This document shows positions 41,001-49,848 of a DNA stretch of 64,000 nt, piece after piece. The notes below the pieces were generated by a model that saw only the letters and a program-made list of their open reading frames with translations, had not been told where the DNA came from and searched no databases. The position numbers were made by a program, and so were the translations under genes. Source of the stretch: Streptomyces atratus (GTDB taxonomy: Bacteria; Actinomycetota; Actinomycetes; Streptomycetales; Streptomycetaceae); contig NZ_BMRN01000001.1 of the NCBI RefSeq assembly GCF_014648655.1, forward strand, positions 550,092 to 614,091. The letters are read 5' to 3'. Within the stretch, counting starts at the first letter, position 1; each line of letters begins with the position of its first letter.

Positions 41001-41031
41001 TTGACAACTTGATTGGTCTGGACCAGTTTAT
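41001..41031 (+). promoter_or_regulatory. Chitinase promoter with DasR-type operator
   Basis: A -35-like TTGACA lies at 41001-41006. ATTGGTCTGGACCAGT (41012-41027) matches the known DasR-responsive element (consensus near ACTGGTCTAGACCACT) found before streptomycete chitinase genes, where the repressor is released by glucosamine-6-phosphate or related sugars. It lies between and over the presumed -35/-10 region, 150 bases before the start codon. Confidence 0.8.
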
Positions 41032-41177
41032 CGGCCAGCGGTGACCACCGTCGTTCAACTGCACTCCCCCTTCATCTTTGCGCCACCCCCCGGACAGCCC
41101 GGGTACCGCCGGTCGACCCCACCGGCTCAGTCCAGGTACCCGGTCCGGCATCCCCAACTCCCCCACGGAGGCAGCAA

Positions 41178-42914
41178 GTGGAACCTTCCCCCGTCAGCGG
41201 TCACAGAATCCGCAGGCGTCACACCCGGCCGCTCCTCGGCGGAGCCATGGCCGTCCTCGCGGCAGGCGCGCTGACCGCCACCGGTCTCGTCAGCAACGCC
41301 GAGGCCGCCGATGTCAACGTCGCCAAGAACGCGGGCTTCGAGTCGGGGCTCGCCAACTGGACCTGTTCCGGCGGCAGCGGCACCACCGTCTCCTCCCCCG
41401 TGCACGGTGGCACCGCCGCCCTCAAGGCCACCCCGGCCGGCCAGGACAACGCGAAGTGCACTCAGACCGTGGCCGTGAAGCCCGACTCGACGTACACACT
41501 CAGCTCCTGGGTGCAGGGCGGGTACGCGTACATCGGCGCGAGCGGTACCGGAACCACCGACGTGTCGACCTGGTCCCCCGGCTCCAGCAGCTGGACCCAG
41601 CTCACCACCAGCTTCAAGACCGGCCCGAGCACCACCTCGGTCACGGTGTACACGCACGGCTGGTACGGGCAGGCCGCCTACCTGGCTGACGACATCTCGG
41701 TCAGCGGCCCCGACGGCGGTGGCGGCACCGACCCAGGGCCGGAGATCCCCTCAGCGCCCGCCGGTCTCACCGTCGGCGCGACCACACCCTCCTCCATCGC
41801 CCTGTCTTGGAACGCGGTGTCCGGCGCGACCGGCTACACCGTCTACAAGGACGGTGCGAAGGCCACCACGTCCACCGGGACCTCCGCCACGATCACGGGG
41901 CTGGCCGCCGACACGGCGTACCAGTTCACGGTGACCGCCACCAACGCGGCCGGTGAGTCCGTCAAGTCCGCGGCGGTCAGCGGGCGTACGGCCCAGTCGG
42001 GCGGCGGCAACCCCAACCCCGGCACCTCGGTGCCGAGGCACGCGGTGACCGGCTACTGGCAGAACTTCAACAACGGCGCGACCGTGCAGAAGCTCAGTGA
42101 CGTGCCCGCGAACTACGACATCATCGCGGTCTCCTTCGCCGACGCCACGACCACGCCGGGTGCCGTCACCTTCAACCTGGACACGGCGGGCCTGAACGGC
42201 TACACCGTCGACCAGTTCAAGGCCGACATCAAGGCGAAGCAGGCAGCCGGGAAGAACGTCATCATCTCGGTCGGCGGTGAGAAGGGGTCCGTCTCGGTCA
42301 ACAGTGACGCCTCCGCCACCAACTTCGCCAACTCGGTCTACTCGCTCATCCAGGAGTACGGCTTCAACGGCGTCGACATCGACCTGGAGAACGGTCTCAA
42401 CTCCACATACATGACGAAGGCGCTGCGCTCGCTGTCGCAGAAGGCGGGCTCCGGCCTCGTCATCACGATGGCGCCGCAGACCATCGACATGCAGTCCACC
42501 TCGGGTGAGTACTTCAAGACGGCGCTCGGCATCAAGGACATCCTGACCGTCGTCAACACGCAGTACTACAACAGCGGTTCGATGCTCGGCTGCGACGGCA
42601 AGGTCTACTCGCAGGGCTCGGTGGACTTCCTGACCGCGCTCGCCTGCATCCAGCTGGAGGGTGGCCTCGACCCGTCCCAGGTCGGCCTCGGTGTCCCCGC
42701 CTCCACCAGCGGCGCGGGCAGCGGCTACGTCTCTCCGTCGGTCGTGAACGCGGCCCTGGACTGCCTGGCCGTCGGCACCAACTGCGGCACGTTCAAGCCC
42801 GCGAAGACCTACCCGGGTCTCCGCGGCGCGATGACCTGGTCGACCAACTGGGACGCCAAGTCGGGCAACGCCTGGTCGAACGCGGTGGCCCCGCACGTGC
42901 ACGGCCTGCCGTAA
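41178..42914 (+). CDS. Secreted GH18 chitinase with CBM and FnIII domains
   Basis: A 578-residue secreted enzyme. The signal peptide is Arg-rich (RIRRRHTRP) then LLGGAMAVLAAGALTATG, ending Ala-Glu-Ala. Residues about 48-185 are a carbohydrate-binding beta-sandwich (NAGFESGLANWTCSG), about 195-280 a fibronectin type III domain (PAGLTVGATTPSSIALSWNA) and about 290-575 the GH18 barrel. The catalytic motif is FNGVDIDLENG (Glu as acid). It cleaves chitin with retention of configuration through substrate assistance. GTG 41178 follows GGAGG. A DasR-type site upstream indicates control by chitin-derived sugars, and a perfect hairpin ends the unit. Confidence 0.94.
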   Translation: MEPSPVSGHRIRRRHTRPLLGGAMAVLAAGALTATGLVSNAEAADVNVAKNAGFESGLANWTCSGGSGTTVSSPVHGGTAALKATPAGQDNAKCTQTVAVKPDSTYTLSSWVQGGYAYIGASGTGTTDVSTWSPGSSSWTQLTTSFKTGPSTTSVTVYTHGWYGQAAYLADDISVSGPDGGGGTDPGPEIPSAPAGLTVGATTPSSIALSWNAVSGATGYTVYKDGAKATTSTGTSATITGLAADTAYQFTVTATNAAGESVKSAAVSGRTAQSGGGNPNPGTSVPRHAVTGYWQNFNNGATVQKLSDVPANYDIIAVSFADATTTPGAVTFNLDTAGLNGYTVDQFKADIKAKQAAGKNVIISVGGEKGSVSVNSDASATNFANSVYSLIQEYGFNGVDIDLENGLNSTYMTKALRSLSQKAGSGLVITMAPQTIDMQSTSGEYFKTALGIKDILTVVNTQYYNSGSMLGCDGKVYSQGSVDFLTALACIQLEGGLDPSQVGLGVPASTSGAGSGYVSPSVVNAALDCLAVGTNCGTFKPAKTYPGLRGAMTWSTNWDAKSGNAWSNAVAPHVHGLP

Positions 42915-42934
42915 CACCGTCCGGCATCACTGAC

Positions 42935-42968
42935 CAGCAGCGCCGCCGCTCCCCCGGCGGCGCTGCTG
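42935..42968 (+). terminator. Perfect hairpin terminator after the chitinase
   Basis: CAGCAGCGCCGCCG (42935-42948) and CGGCGGCGCTGCTG (42955-42968) form a 14-bp stem with a six-base loop, 20 bases after the stop. Confidence 0.85.
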
Positions 42969-43088
42969 CATGTGTCCCGGGCCTGTCCCGGATCCGGGCG
43001 CGCTGTCCGGGACAGGTCCGACCCATGGCCTCGTGGGCGCCCGCGTGCCACCGTGGTGGGGGTGCGGTGGCGCGACAGGGGGAGTGAC

Positions 43089-45173
43089 ATGGCGGGGGCG
43101 CGGGTTCAGGCGCTGGGCGCGGACGATCCGGCGGTGCTCGGGCCCTACCGGCTGATCGGGCGGCTGGCCTCCGGCGGCATGGGGCGGATCTACTTGGCCC
43201 GGAGCGAGGGCGGGCAGGGCCCCGAGGAGCCCGGCCCGGGAGCCGAGGGCGCCGGTGGGCTCGTCGCGGTGAAGACGCTGCTCGCCGAGGGGGACGTCAG
43301 CGATGTCGACCGGCGGCGGTTCGCCCGGGAGGTGACTCTCGCGCAACGGGTCGACAGCGCGCACACCGCGCGGGTACGGGACGCCGACCCGGGCGCCGAG
43401 CGGCCCTGGATGGCCATCGACTACATCGCCGCTCCCCCGCTCTCCGAACTGGTGCGCACCTGCGGGGTGTTGCCCGCATCGGCCGTGCGATGGGCGGCGG
43501 CCGGCACCGCGGAGGCACTGGTCACCCTCCACCGGGAGGGCATCGTGCATCGGGACGTGAAGCCGCAGAACGTTCTGCTGCCGCTCGACGGCCCCCGGCT
43601 GATCGACTTCGGCATTTCGCATGCCAGCGACCTCACCCGCACCAGTCTCACCCTGGGCACCATCGCGTTCACCTCGCCCGAGCAGGCGCGCGGCGAGCCG
43701 TCCACGGCCGCCTCGGACGTGTACTCGCTGGGCGCGACCCTGTTCCTGTTGGCCACCGGGCGGCCGCCGTACCGCGCGGACGGCGACACCCTGCGCCTGC
43801 TCACCCGGGTCCAGCGCGGCGAACTCGACCTCGGCGGGCTGCCGAAGGAACTCGTCCCGACGATCCGCCCCTGCCTGGCCACCGACCCGGCCCAACGCCC
43901 CACGCCCGCGGATCTGCTCGGCCGGTTCCGGGCGGACCAGGCCGGGATGCCGGCGACGCACAGCGGCAGTCGCTGGCTGCCGCCGCGCTGGACGGCGCTG
44001 ATCGGGGAGTACGCGGCCCAGGGCCGGGACCTCGCGCGCACGAACCGGATCGAACCGGAAGCTCCGACCGTCGACCAGCGCACGAGCGTGGTGCCGCCGC
44101 CGAACACCACCCGGATGTACACCGAGGAGCGCGAGGCGCACCTGCGGCGGCTGCGGGAACGCGAGCGGGTCCTGCGGGAACGGGAGCGCGCCGCCGAGGA
44201 GCACGAGAGGGCCGAACGGGAACGGGCGGAGAAGCGCGCCGCGCGGGAACGGCAGCGCGCCGCCGAGGAGCACGAGAGAGCCGAACGGGAACGGGCGGAG
44301 AAGCGCGCCGCGCGGGAACGGCAGCGCGCCGCCGAGGAGCACGAGAGAGCCGAACGGGAACGCGCCGCGCGGCGTGCCCGTGCCTCGTCAGCACGGCCGC
44401 CGTCGTCCTCGTCGTCGTCCGCGTCGGCACCTCGCCGCACACCCACACCGACACCGACACCGACACCGACGACACCAACAACACCGGTGGCGAAGAAGTC
44501 CTCCGGCAGCGGCTGGCTGCTCATCCCGGTCCTCTTCTTCGTACTCGTGATCTGGCGGCCCTGGGAGTCCTCGGGCACGGACAGCACCACGGGCAGCACC
44601 AGCAGCACCGCGTCCGGCGGGAGTGCCTACGGTTCCACTGCGAGACAGACCCCGACACCCACCCCCACGCCCACCCCCGACGCCACGGACCTGGCGTTCC
44701 GCGCCGTGCGTTCCGGCGACTGCCTCAACGTCTACGACGACGGGCACGGGAGGTGGAGCGCCTCGGTACCCATCCGGGTCGGCTGCGATTCCGCCAACGC
44801 CTATGTCTATGTCACCAGCGCCACCTCCACCTCCGGTTCCCCCTACGACTGCGGCAGCGGAAACGGCCGCGGCGAGTGGCACCACTCGGCGGACGACGGG
44901 TTCGACACGACCCTCTGTCTGTCGCGTCAGTTCCGTAAGGGCCAATGCTTTCCCGCCGACCTGAAGGGGAGCGTCCAGGCCGATCTGATGGTGGTCTGGA
45001 ACTGCAACTCCGACCGTGTGCCGCTCGCGGGCTACTCGATCGTGCAGATCACCGGCTACTTCCGGGCACCCAAGTCGTACAGCGGCCAGATCTGTCCGTC
45101 GGATGCCGGGCAGCCGTACTGGTACTGGAAGGTGGACGGCGACAAGAACATCGTCTGCACCCGCCAGTCCTGA
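43089..45173 (+). CDS. Membrane Ser/Thr protein kinase with coiled-coil repeats
   Basis: A 694-residue kinase. Kinase domain about 20-285: glycine loop LASGGMGRIYLA, VAVKTLL lysine, HRDVKPQN, DFGISHAS, SPEQARGEPSTAASDVY. Residues about 360-435 are a highly charged coiled coil built from repeats, followed by Ser- and Thr-Pro-rich linkers and a membrane helix (SGWLLIPVLFFVLVIW). The outer domain (about 530-694) has six or more Cys (GDCLNVYDDG, YDCGSGNG, RKGQCFPADL, GQICPSDAG) and may be a disulfide-stabilised sensor. ATG 43089 follows GGGGGAGTGAC. It is likely an active receptor kinase; neighbours give no hint of its substrates. Confidence 0.92.
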   Translation: MAGARVQALGADDPAVLGPYRLIGRLASGGMGRIYLARSEGGQGPEEPGPGAEGAGGLVAVKTLLAEGDVSDVDRRRFAREVTLAQRVDSAHTARVRDADPGAERPWMAIDYIAAPPLSELVRTCGVLPASAVRWAAAGTAEALVTLHREGIVHRDVKPQNVLLPLDGPRLIDFGISHASDLTRTSLTLGTIAFTSPEQARGEPSTAASDVYSLGATLFLLATGRPPYRADGDTLRLLTRVQRGELDLGGLPKELVPTIRPCLATDPAQRPTPADLLGRFRADQAGMPATHSGSRWLPPRWTALIGEYAAQGRDLARTNRIEPEAPTVDQRTSVVPPPNTTRMYTEEREAHLRRLRERERVLRERERAAEEHERAERERAEKRAARERQRAAEEHERAERERAEKRAARERQRAAEEHERAERERAARRARASSARPPSSSSSSASAPRRTPTPTPTPTPTTPTTPVAKKSSGSGWLLIPVLFFVLVIWRPWESSGTDSTTGSTSSTASGGSAYGSTARQTPTPTPTPTPDATDLAFRAVRSGDCLNVYDDGHGRWSASVPIRVGCDSANAYVYVTSATSTSGSPYDCGSGNGRGEWHHSADDGFDTTLCLSRQFRKGQCFPADLKGSVQADLMVVWNCNSDRVPLAGYSIVQITGYFRAPKSYSGQICPSDAGQPYWYWKVDGDKNIVCTRQS
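44180..44367 (+). repeat. About 69-bp in-frame repeat encoding the kinase coiled coil
   Basis: Two and a half near-identical copies of a unit of about 23 codons starting at the AAEEHERAERERAEKRAARE segment. The nucleotide identity is almost complete, so it is a recent duplication that lengthens the juxtamembrane coiled coil. Confidence 0.85.
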
Positions 45174-45339
45174 CCCGGCACCCGGCGTGGGCCGACCGCG
45201 CTCTTCTGGTCGAACGTGAGCCCCTACGGCACCTTCCGTCCGGTACATGGGCGCCCGGCTCGACCTGGGGCCGGCCGTGGCCGTGGCCGTGGCCGTGCCC
45301 CCGCACCTCGGCAGATGCCGCCCCAACCCGTCCCGCCCC

Positions 45340-45380
45340 AGGGCGGCGTACCCCGACACCGCGTCGGCGCACGCCGCCCC
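45340..45380. terminator. Hairpin, copy of the one at 18648-18688
   Basis: GGGCGGCGTAC (45341-45351) and GCACGCCGCCC (45369-45379) with an inner CCGAC/GTCGG stem. Flanks on both sides also match the earlier copy for about 70 bases. It lies 170 bases after the kinase stop. The region 45174-45681 holds no other recognisable gene. Confidence 0.6.
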
Positions 45381-45681
45381 GTCGGCGTTCTCGGCCATCC
45401 GCCGGGCCCACTGCGCCGGCATCGTCGGCCGGCACTCCCTCAGCACCCCGAGCCGTTCGGCCGGTGCGACGACGTCAGCGGCGACCACCCGTCTCCGCCC
45501 AGCACGCTGAAGTCCACGTCGAAGCGGGTGTCGCAGTCGCCCGGGGACGGGACAAAGGAGCCTCTCGCGCTTGTCGTCGACATGTCATGTGATTCAGATC
45601 ACGGGCCGCAGGTGCATCGTGGGCCGCGTGCCAGTGCCTTCTACAGGGTGTAGGCAACCGGCGAGAACAGGGACAGTGCGG

Positions 45682-46188
45682 ATGGAGCAGAGTCGAGCCC
45701 GTGCGTTCGACGAGTTCGTGGCTGCCCGCTGGTCGGCGCTGCTCCACCTGGCCCGTCTGCTCGTGGGAGGCGATCGGCATCGGGCCGAGGACTTGTTGCA
45801 GGAGTCCTTGGTCAAGCTCTGGTTCGTCTGGCCCAAGGTCGCGGATGAGGCACCGGAGCCGTACGTCCGCAAGGTGATGATGCGTGCGGCGGCACGCTCG
45901 GGGCAGCGGCGTTGGTGGGGTGAACGCCCCGTCGAACAGCTGCCCGAGGCGGCGGTGGTCGGCGATGTGTCCGCGGACGTGGTGGAGCGTTCTCGGCTGG
46001 AGGCCGCGCTGGCCCAGTTGTCGCCGAAGCAGAGGGTGGCGGTGGTGCTGCGCTACTACCAGGACCTGCCCGAGGGGCAGGTGGCGGAGGCACTCGGGTG
46101 CCCCGTGGGCACGGCTCGGTCCCATGCCGCACGCGGAGTGGCGCAGCTGAGGCAGCTCCTGGGCCATGTGAACGAGCCGGTGCAGTGA
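45682..46188 (+). CDS. SigE-family (ECF group) RNA polymerase sigma factor
   Basis: A 168-residue sigma factor. Region 2 is residues about 8-75 (RARAFDEFVAARWSALLHLA, ADEAPEPYVRKVMM) and region 4 about 105-160 (LAQLSPKQRVAVVLRYYQDL, EGQVAEALGCPVGTARSHAA). It belongs to the small SigE family abundant in Streptomyces. ATG 45682 is chosen; a GTG at 45676 could also serve. The next gene starts 11 bases after its stop and encodes a probable membrane anti-sigma factor, so the pair forms a regulatory unit. Confidence 0.9.
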   Translation: MEQSRARAFDEFVAARWSALLHLARLLVGGDRHRAEDLLQESLVKLWFVWPKVADEAPEPYVRKVMMRAAARSGQRRWWGERPVEQLPEAAVVGDVSADVVERSRLEAALAQLSPKQRVAVVLRYYQDLPEGQVAEALGCPVGTARSHAARGVAQLRQLLGHVNEPVQ

Positions 46189-46199
46189 AGGAGAACCCC

Positions 46200-46604
46200 A
46201 TGGATCACTTCGAGCGGCAGCTGGCACAGATGATGCGCGACACCGAGGCGCCCGCACCGTTCGAGCCGAAGCACCGGGAACGTCTCTGGGCAGGGGTGCG
46301 TGTCCGCTCCCGGAGACGGGCCGCGCAGAGGGCAGTCGGCTCCGTCCTGGCAATCGTCGGCCTCAGTGTCGGGCTGTTCCTGCTGCCCGGCCGTACGACC
46401 CCGGTCGAGCCCAGCCACCCCGGCCCACAGCCCGCGACGAGCCCGTCGCCCTCCGCCTCGCCCGCGACACCCGACGCGTCCCTGAGCGCGCCCCCCTCCT
46501 CGGACACCTCCACCGCCCCCGCGGCCCCGGACGGGAACGCCACAATCATGCCGCCACCCTCGACCTCGGCCCCGCCTTCGGGTACGGCGACCGCGCGGAA
46601 CTAG
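46200..46604 (+). CDS. Probable membrane anti-sigma factor
   Basis: A 134-residue protein. Residues 1-45 form an N-terminal helical cytoplasmic domain (MDHFERQLAQMMRDTEAPAP) without a zinc motif, residues about 46-62 a membrane helix (GSVLAIVGLSVGLFLLPG), and the rest is an extracellular Ser/Pro/Thr/Ala-rich tail. AAGGAG lies six bases before ATG 46200. Location after the sigma gene and this topology fit an anti-sigma factor; sequence similarity to a known family is weak. Confidence 0.72.
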   Translation: MDHFERQLAQMMRDTEAPAPFEPKHRERLWAGVRVRSRRRAAQRAVGSVLAIVGLSVGLFLLPGRTTPVEPSHPGPQPATSPSPSASPATPDASLSAPPSSDTSTAPAAPDGNATIMPPPSTSAPPSGTATARN

Positions 46605-46708
46605 CCGTCGAACGCCTCGTCCTCGCTCGTCACCCCGTAACGCGGCAGCACACCGTCGCCCCGAGTTTCTTCGGCCTGCCCCGTACCAGGTCACAAAAAG
46701 GATAAAAC

Positions 46709-47932
46709 ATGAGAAGTCAAGGGTCACTTGCCCTGAAGGACCTGAGCCGGCTGCCGCACCGCACACCGGTGGCGACGCATCACCCGGAGCCCGTCCTGGA
46801 CGTGGTCGTCCCCGTGTTCAATGAGGAGAGAGATCTGGAGCCGAGCGTGCGACGGCTCCACGCACACCTGTGCGAGACCTTCCCCTATCCGTTCCGTATC
46901 ACCATCGCCGACAACGCCAGCACGGACAGCACCCCGCAGATCGCCGCTCGGCTGGCGGACGAACTGCCCGAAGCACAGTGGCTTCGGCTGGCCGAGAAGG
47001 GGCGCGGCCGGGCGCTGCGTACCGCCTGGTCGCTCTCGTCGGCCCCCGTACTCGCGTACATGGACGTGGACCTGTCCACGGAACTGACGGCGTTGCTGCC
47101 GCTCGTGGCCCCGCTGCTCTCCGGCCACTCCGATATCGCCATCGGCACTCGCCTGGCCCCCGGTTCCCGGGTGGTGCGCGGCCCCAAGCGAGAGATCACC
47201 TCTCGTTGCTACAACGCCCTCCTGCGCTCCGTCCTCGCCGTGGGCTTCTCCGACGCGCAGTGCGGATTCAAGGCGGTGCGGCGTGATGTGGCCGAGCGAC
47301 TGCTGCCCCTCATACAGGACTCGGAGTGGTTCTTCGACACCGAACTGCTGGTGATCGCCGAGCGTGCCGGGCTGCGCATCCATGAGGTGCCGGTCGACTG
47401 GGTGGACGATCCCGACACCCGGGTCGACATCCTCGCCACGGCACTGGCCGATCTGCGCGGCATCGCCAGGATCGGCGGGGCACTGGCGCGGGGCACGCTG
47501 CCGCCGGGCGGGTCGCTCCGCGCCGGTGGCGCCGACGCACCGGGCAGGCTCGCCACCCAACTCGTGTGCTTCGCCGCCGTAGGAGCCGTCAGCACCCTCG
47601 CATACCTGCTCCTCTACGCGGCGCTGCGCCCGGCGGCCGGATCCCAGGCCGCCAACGCACTCGCGCTGCTGGTCTGCGCCGTCGCCAACACGGCCGTGAA
47701 CAGGCGGCTCACCTTCGGCCTCCGTGGCCGCGGCGGTGTGCTGCGCCACCAGAGCAGGGGCCTGGTCGTCCTCCTGATCGGCCTGGCGCTCACCGGCGGA
47801 TCGCTCGCCGCCCTGCACCACGCGGTGCCCTCGGCCGGGCAGGCCATCGAACTCGCCGTACTCCTCGCCGCCAACCTGGCCGCGACACTGCTGCGGTTCC
47901 TGTGCTTCCGAGTGTGGGTGTTCCGCGCATGA
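46709..47932 (+). CDS. Polyprenyl-phosphate GT2 glycosyltransferase fused to a GtrA-like domain
   Basis: A 407-residue protein. Residues 30-250 are a GT-A family 2 glycosyltransferase: VVVPVFNEERDLEP, ITIADNASTDSTP, LAYMDVDLSTELTAL, IAIGTRLAPGSRV. Residues about 275-405 have four helices of the GtrA type (CFAAVGAVSTLAYLLLYAAL ... FLCFRVWVFRA). Such enzymes load or flip polyprenyl-phosphate sugars used for glycosylation of surface polymers or proteins. AAAAGGAT precedes ATG 46709. It overlaps the next membrane gene by an ATGA, so the two act together. Confidence 0.92.
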   Translation: MRSQGSLALKDLSRLPHRTPVATHHPEPVLDVVVPVFNEERDLEPSVRRLHAHLCETFPYPFRITIADNASTDSTPQIAARLADELPEAQWLRLAEKGRGRALRTAWSLSSAPVLAYMDVDLSTELTALLPLVAPLLSGHSDIAIGTRLAPGSRVVRGPKREITSRCYNALLRSVLAVGFSDAQCGFKAVRRDVAERLLPLIQDSEWFFDTELLVIAERAGLRIHEVPVDWVDDPDTRVDILATALADLRGIARIGGALARGTLPPGGSLRAGGADAPGRLATQLVCFAAVGAVSTLAYLLLYAALRPAAGSQAANALALLVCAVANTAVNRRLTFGLRGRGGVLRHQSRGLVVLLIGLALTGGSLAALHHAVPSAGQAIELAVLLAANLAATLLRFLCFRVWVFRA

Positions 47933-49209
47933 TCAGGACCACCGCCCGTACGACCGCGAACGCCACCCCGATCTGGAACGCGAGGCTGTCGCAGCAGCCC
48001 GCCACCACGGGCCCCGACCGCCGGCGCCGGTTGCGCCGCACAGCCGAGCGCTACGGTCCCGTACTGGCCGTCTACGGCACGCTCAAGTTCATCGGCTTCG
48101 CCGCCTTCATGTGGCTGCTGCACTCCGCCGGGGACTACCGCACGAAGCACCCGCGCTTCGGCGGCGGCGCCCACCCGTGGGACGTCCTGGCCAGCTGGGA
48201 CGGCTGGTGGTACCAGCAGATCGCCGCGCACGGGTACGACCCTCGGCTGGTCCCGATCCCCGGCGCCACCGGCCCGATCACCCTCGAAGGGAACTCGGCG
48301 GCGTTCTTCCCGCTCTACCCGGCGCTGATGCGGCTGGTCTCCGAGCTCACCGGCCTCGGCGTGTACGGCGCCGGCCTGCTGGTCTCCGTCGTCGCCTCCC
48401 TGGCCGCCGCCCTGGGCATCTACGCCGTCATCGAACGCCTCGGCGGCAGACGGGCCGGGCTGGCCGCGGCCGGACTCTGGGCCGTCTGGCCCGGTTCCGG
48501 CGTGGAGTGGGCGGTCTACTCCGACTCCCTCTACGTGGCCCTGGCCGTCTGGGCCTGCCATGCCGTCCTGAGCCGCCGCTGGCTCACCGCCGGTCTCCTC
48601 ACCTGCGTGGCAGGGCTCAACCGGCCCACCGCCGTGGCGCTGATAGCCGCCGTCGCCGTCGCGGCCCTGCTCGCGCTCCACCGTCGCCGGGACGGCATCC
48701 TGCGTCCGGTGGTCGCGATGGCCGTCGCCCCGCTCGGCCTCCTCGCCTATCTCGGCTGGGTGGGTCACCAAATGGGCGACTACGGCGGCTACTTCAAGCT
48801 CCAGTCCGGCGCCTGGGCCCACGAGTGGGACTACGGCCGGCACACCCTTGACGTCCTCACATCCGTCCCGGTGGGCCACTCCGACTATCTCTCCGCCTGG
48901 CCCTTCGCGGACCTGATCGGCGTCGGTGTCGTCCTGCTCGCGCTCGCCCTGCTCACGCTGCTGATCCGGCTGCGTCCCCCGGCCGTCCTGATCGTCTACA
49001 CCGTCCTCACCCTCGTCCTCGTCCTGGGCAGCCAGCAGATATTCGGCAACGTCTCCCGCTATCTGCTCCCCCTCTTCCCGCTCTTCCTCCCGCTCGCCCT
49101 CGCCCTGCGCCGCCTCAGCCCGACCCACCAGCTGATGCTCCTCGGCGTCGCGGCCCTGGCTTCCGGCTCGTACGCGGGCTACGGCCTTTTCGAACTCGGC
49201 GTCCCGTAA
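47929..49209 (+). CDS. PIG-V-like multi-pass membrane glycosyltransferase
   Basis: A 426-residue membrane protein with about ten helices. The luminal DxD-like loop region is WDVLASWDGWWYQQIAAHGY near residue 80, the hallmark of GT-C enzymes of the PIG-V/mannosyltransferase type. Further features are AFFPLYPALMRLVSEL and YSDSLYVALAVWA. It would transfer sugar from a polyprenyl-phosphate donor made by the preceding gene to an acceptor on the outer face. The start overlaps that gene's stop (ATGA). Confidence 0.88.
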   Translation: MIRTTARTTANATPIWNARLSQQPATTGPDRRRRLRRTAERYGPVLAVYGTLKFIGFAAFMWLLHSAGDYRTKHPRFGGGAHPWDVLASWDGWWYQQIAAHGYDPRLVPIPGATGPITLEGNSAAFFPLYPALMRLVSELTGLGVYGAGLLVSVVASLAAALGIYAVIERLGGRRAGLAAAGLWAVWPGSGVEWAVYSDSLYVALAVWACHAVLSRRWLTAGLLTCVAGLNRPTAVALIAAVAVAALLALHRRRDGILRPVVAMAVAPLGLLAYLGWVGHQMGDYGGYFKLQSGAWAHEWDYGRHTLDVLTSVPVGHSDYLSAWPFADLIGVGVVLLALALLTLLIRLRPPAVLIVYTVLTLVLVLGSQQIFGNVSRYLLPLFPLFLPLALALRRLSPTHQLMLLGVAALASGSYAGYGLFELGVP

Positions 49210-49350
49210 CCGACGGCCCCAGGAATGGATGCCCGATGACCACGACCCTGCCCACCGCCGTGTGGGGTGGTGTCTCGGCCGGGTGTGGGGTGGCGGCGAG
49301 CAGCATGGGTGACTCCGTTGCCGGAGAGGGCTTTTGGGCAGGGGGAGCGC

Positions 49351-49384
49351 GGCACGGCGCTCCCGTGGTGCGGGGCGCCGTGCC
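49351..49384 (-). terminator. Hairpin downstream of the RidA gene
   Basis: GGCACGGCGC (49351-49360) pairs with GCGCCGTGCC (49375-49384), extended by partial pairing outside. It lies between the convergent glycosyltransferase and RidA genes and may serve both. Confidence 0.6.
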
Positions 49385-49431
49385 GTGCGCGGTGGTGCGG
49401 TGGTGCGGGTGCGGCAAGTGGATCGGCTGGT

Positions 49432-49842
49432 TCAGCCGAGGACCGCGAGCGCGTCGATCTCGATCAGCAGGCCCTTGGGGAGACCGACGTAGACCGTCGT
49501 ACGGGCGGCCGGGGCCGCCTTGAGGTTCTGCTCGCCGAAGTAGGCGTTGTAGATCTCGTTCATCTCGGCGAAGTGGTCCACGTCCGTGAGGTAGACGCGC
49601 ATCATCATCACGTCGTCCCAGCTCGCGCCGCCCTCCTCCAGGATCGCCTTGACGTTGGCGAAGGTCTGGAGGGTCTGCTCGCGCAGCGTCGGACCGGCGG
49701 GGGTGGGCGCCTGGCCCTCGATGGCGGGGAGGAAGCCGACCTGGCCGGCGACCTGGAGGATGTTCCCCTTCTTCACGCCGTGCGAGAACTTCGCGGGCGG
49801 CGTGGTGTGGGTGCTCGGGGTGAGGGCGATCTTCTCGGTCAT
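49432..49842 (-). CDS. RidA family enamine/imine deaminase
   Basis: A 136-residue protein of the RidA/YjgF/UK114 family: KFSHGVKKGNILQVAGQVGF, TLQTFANVKAILEEGGASWD, VMMMRVYLTDVDHF and PAARTTVYVGLPKGLLIEID, the Arg and Glu near the end lining the active site. It hydrolyses reactive 2-aminoacrylate-type enamines that leak from PLP dehydratases. It is the last gene of a minus-strand unit with IclR, divergent from a fold-III PLP enzyme that could generate such enamines. Confidence 0.92.
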   Translation of the reverse strand: MTEKIALTPSTHTTPPAKFSHGVKKGNILQVAGQVGFLPAIEGQAPTPAGPTLREQTLQTFANVKAILEEGGASWDDVMMMRVYLTDVDHFAEMNEIYNAYFGEQNLKAAPAARTTVYVGLPKGLLIEIDALAVLG

Positions 49843-49848
49843 GGCTGT

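Noticed and set aside
44388..45488. Minus-strand gene downstream of the kinase
   Set aside because: Antisense of the kinase outer domain; the part over the hairpin has no supporting start or family match.
46709..49209. Part of an antibiotic biosynthetic cluster
   Set aside because: Only two membrane glycosyltransferase genes; no assembly-line or tailoring enzymes nearby.
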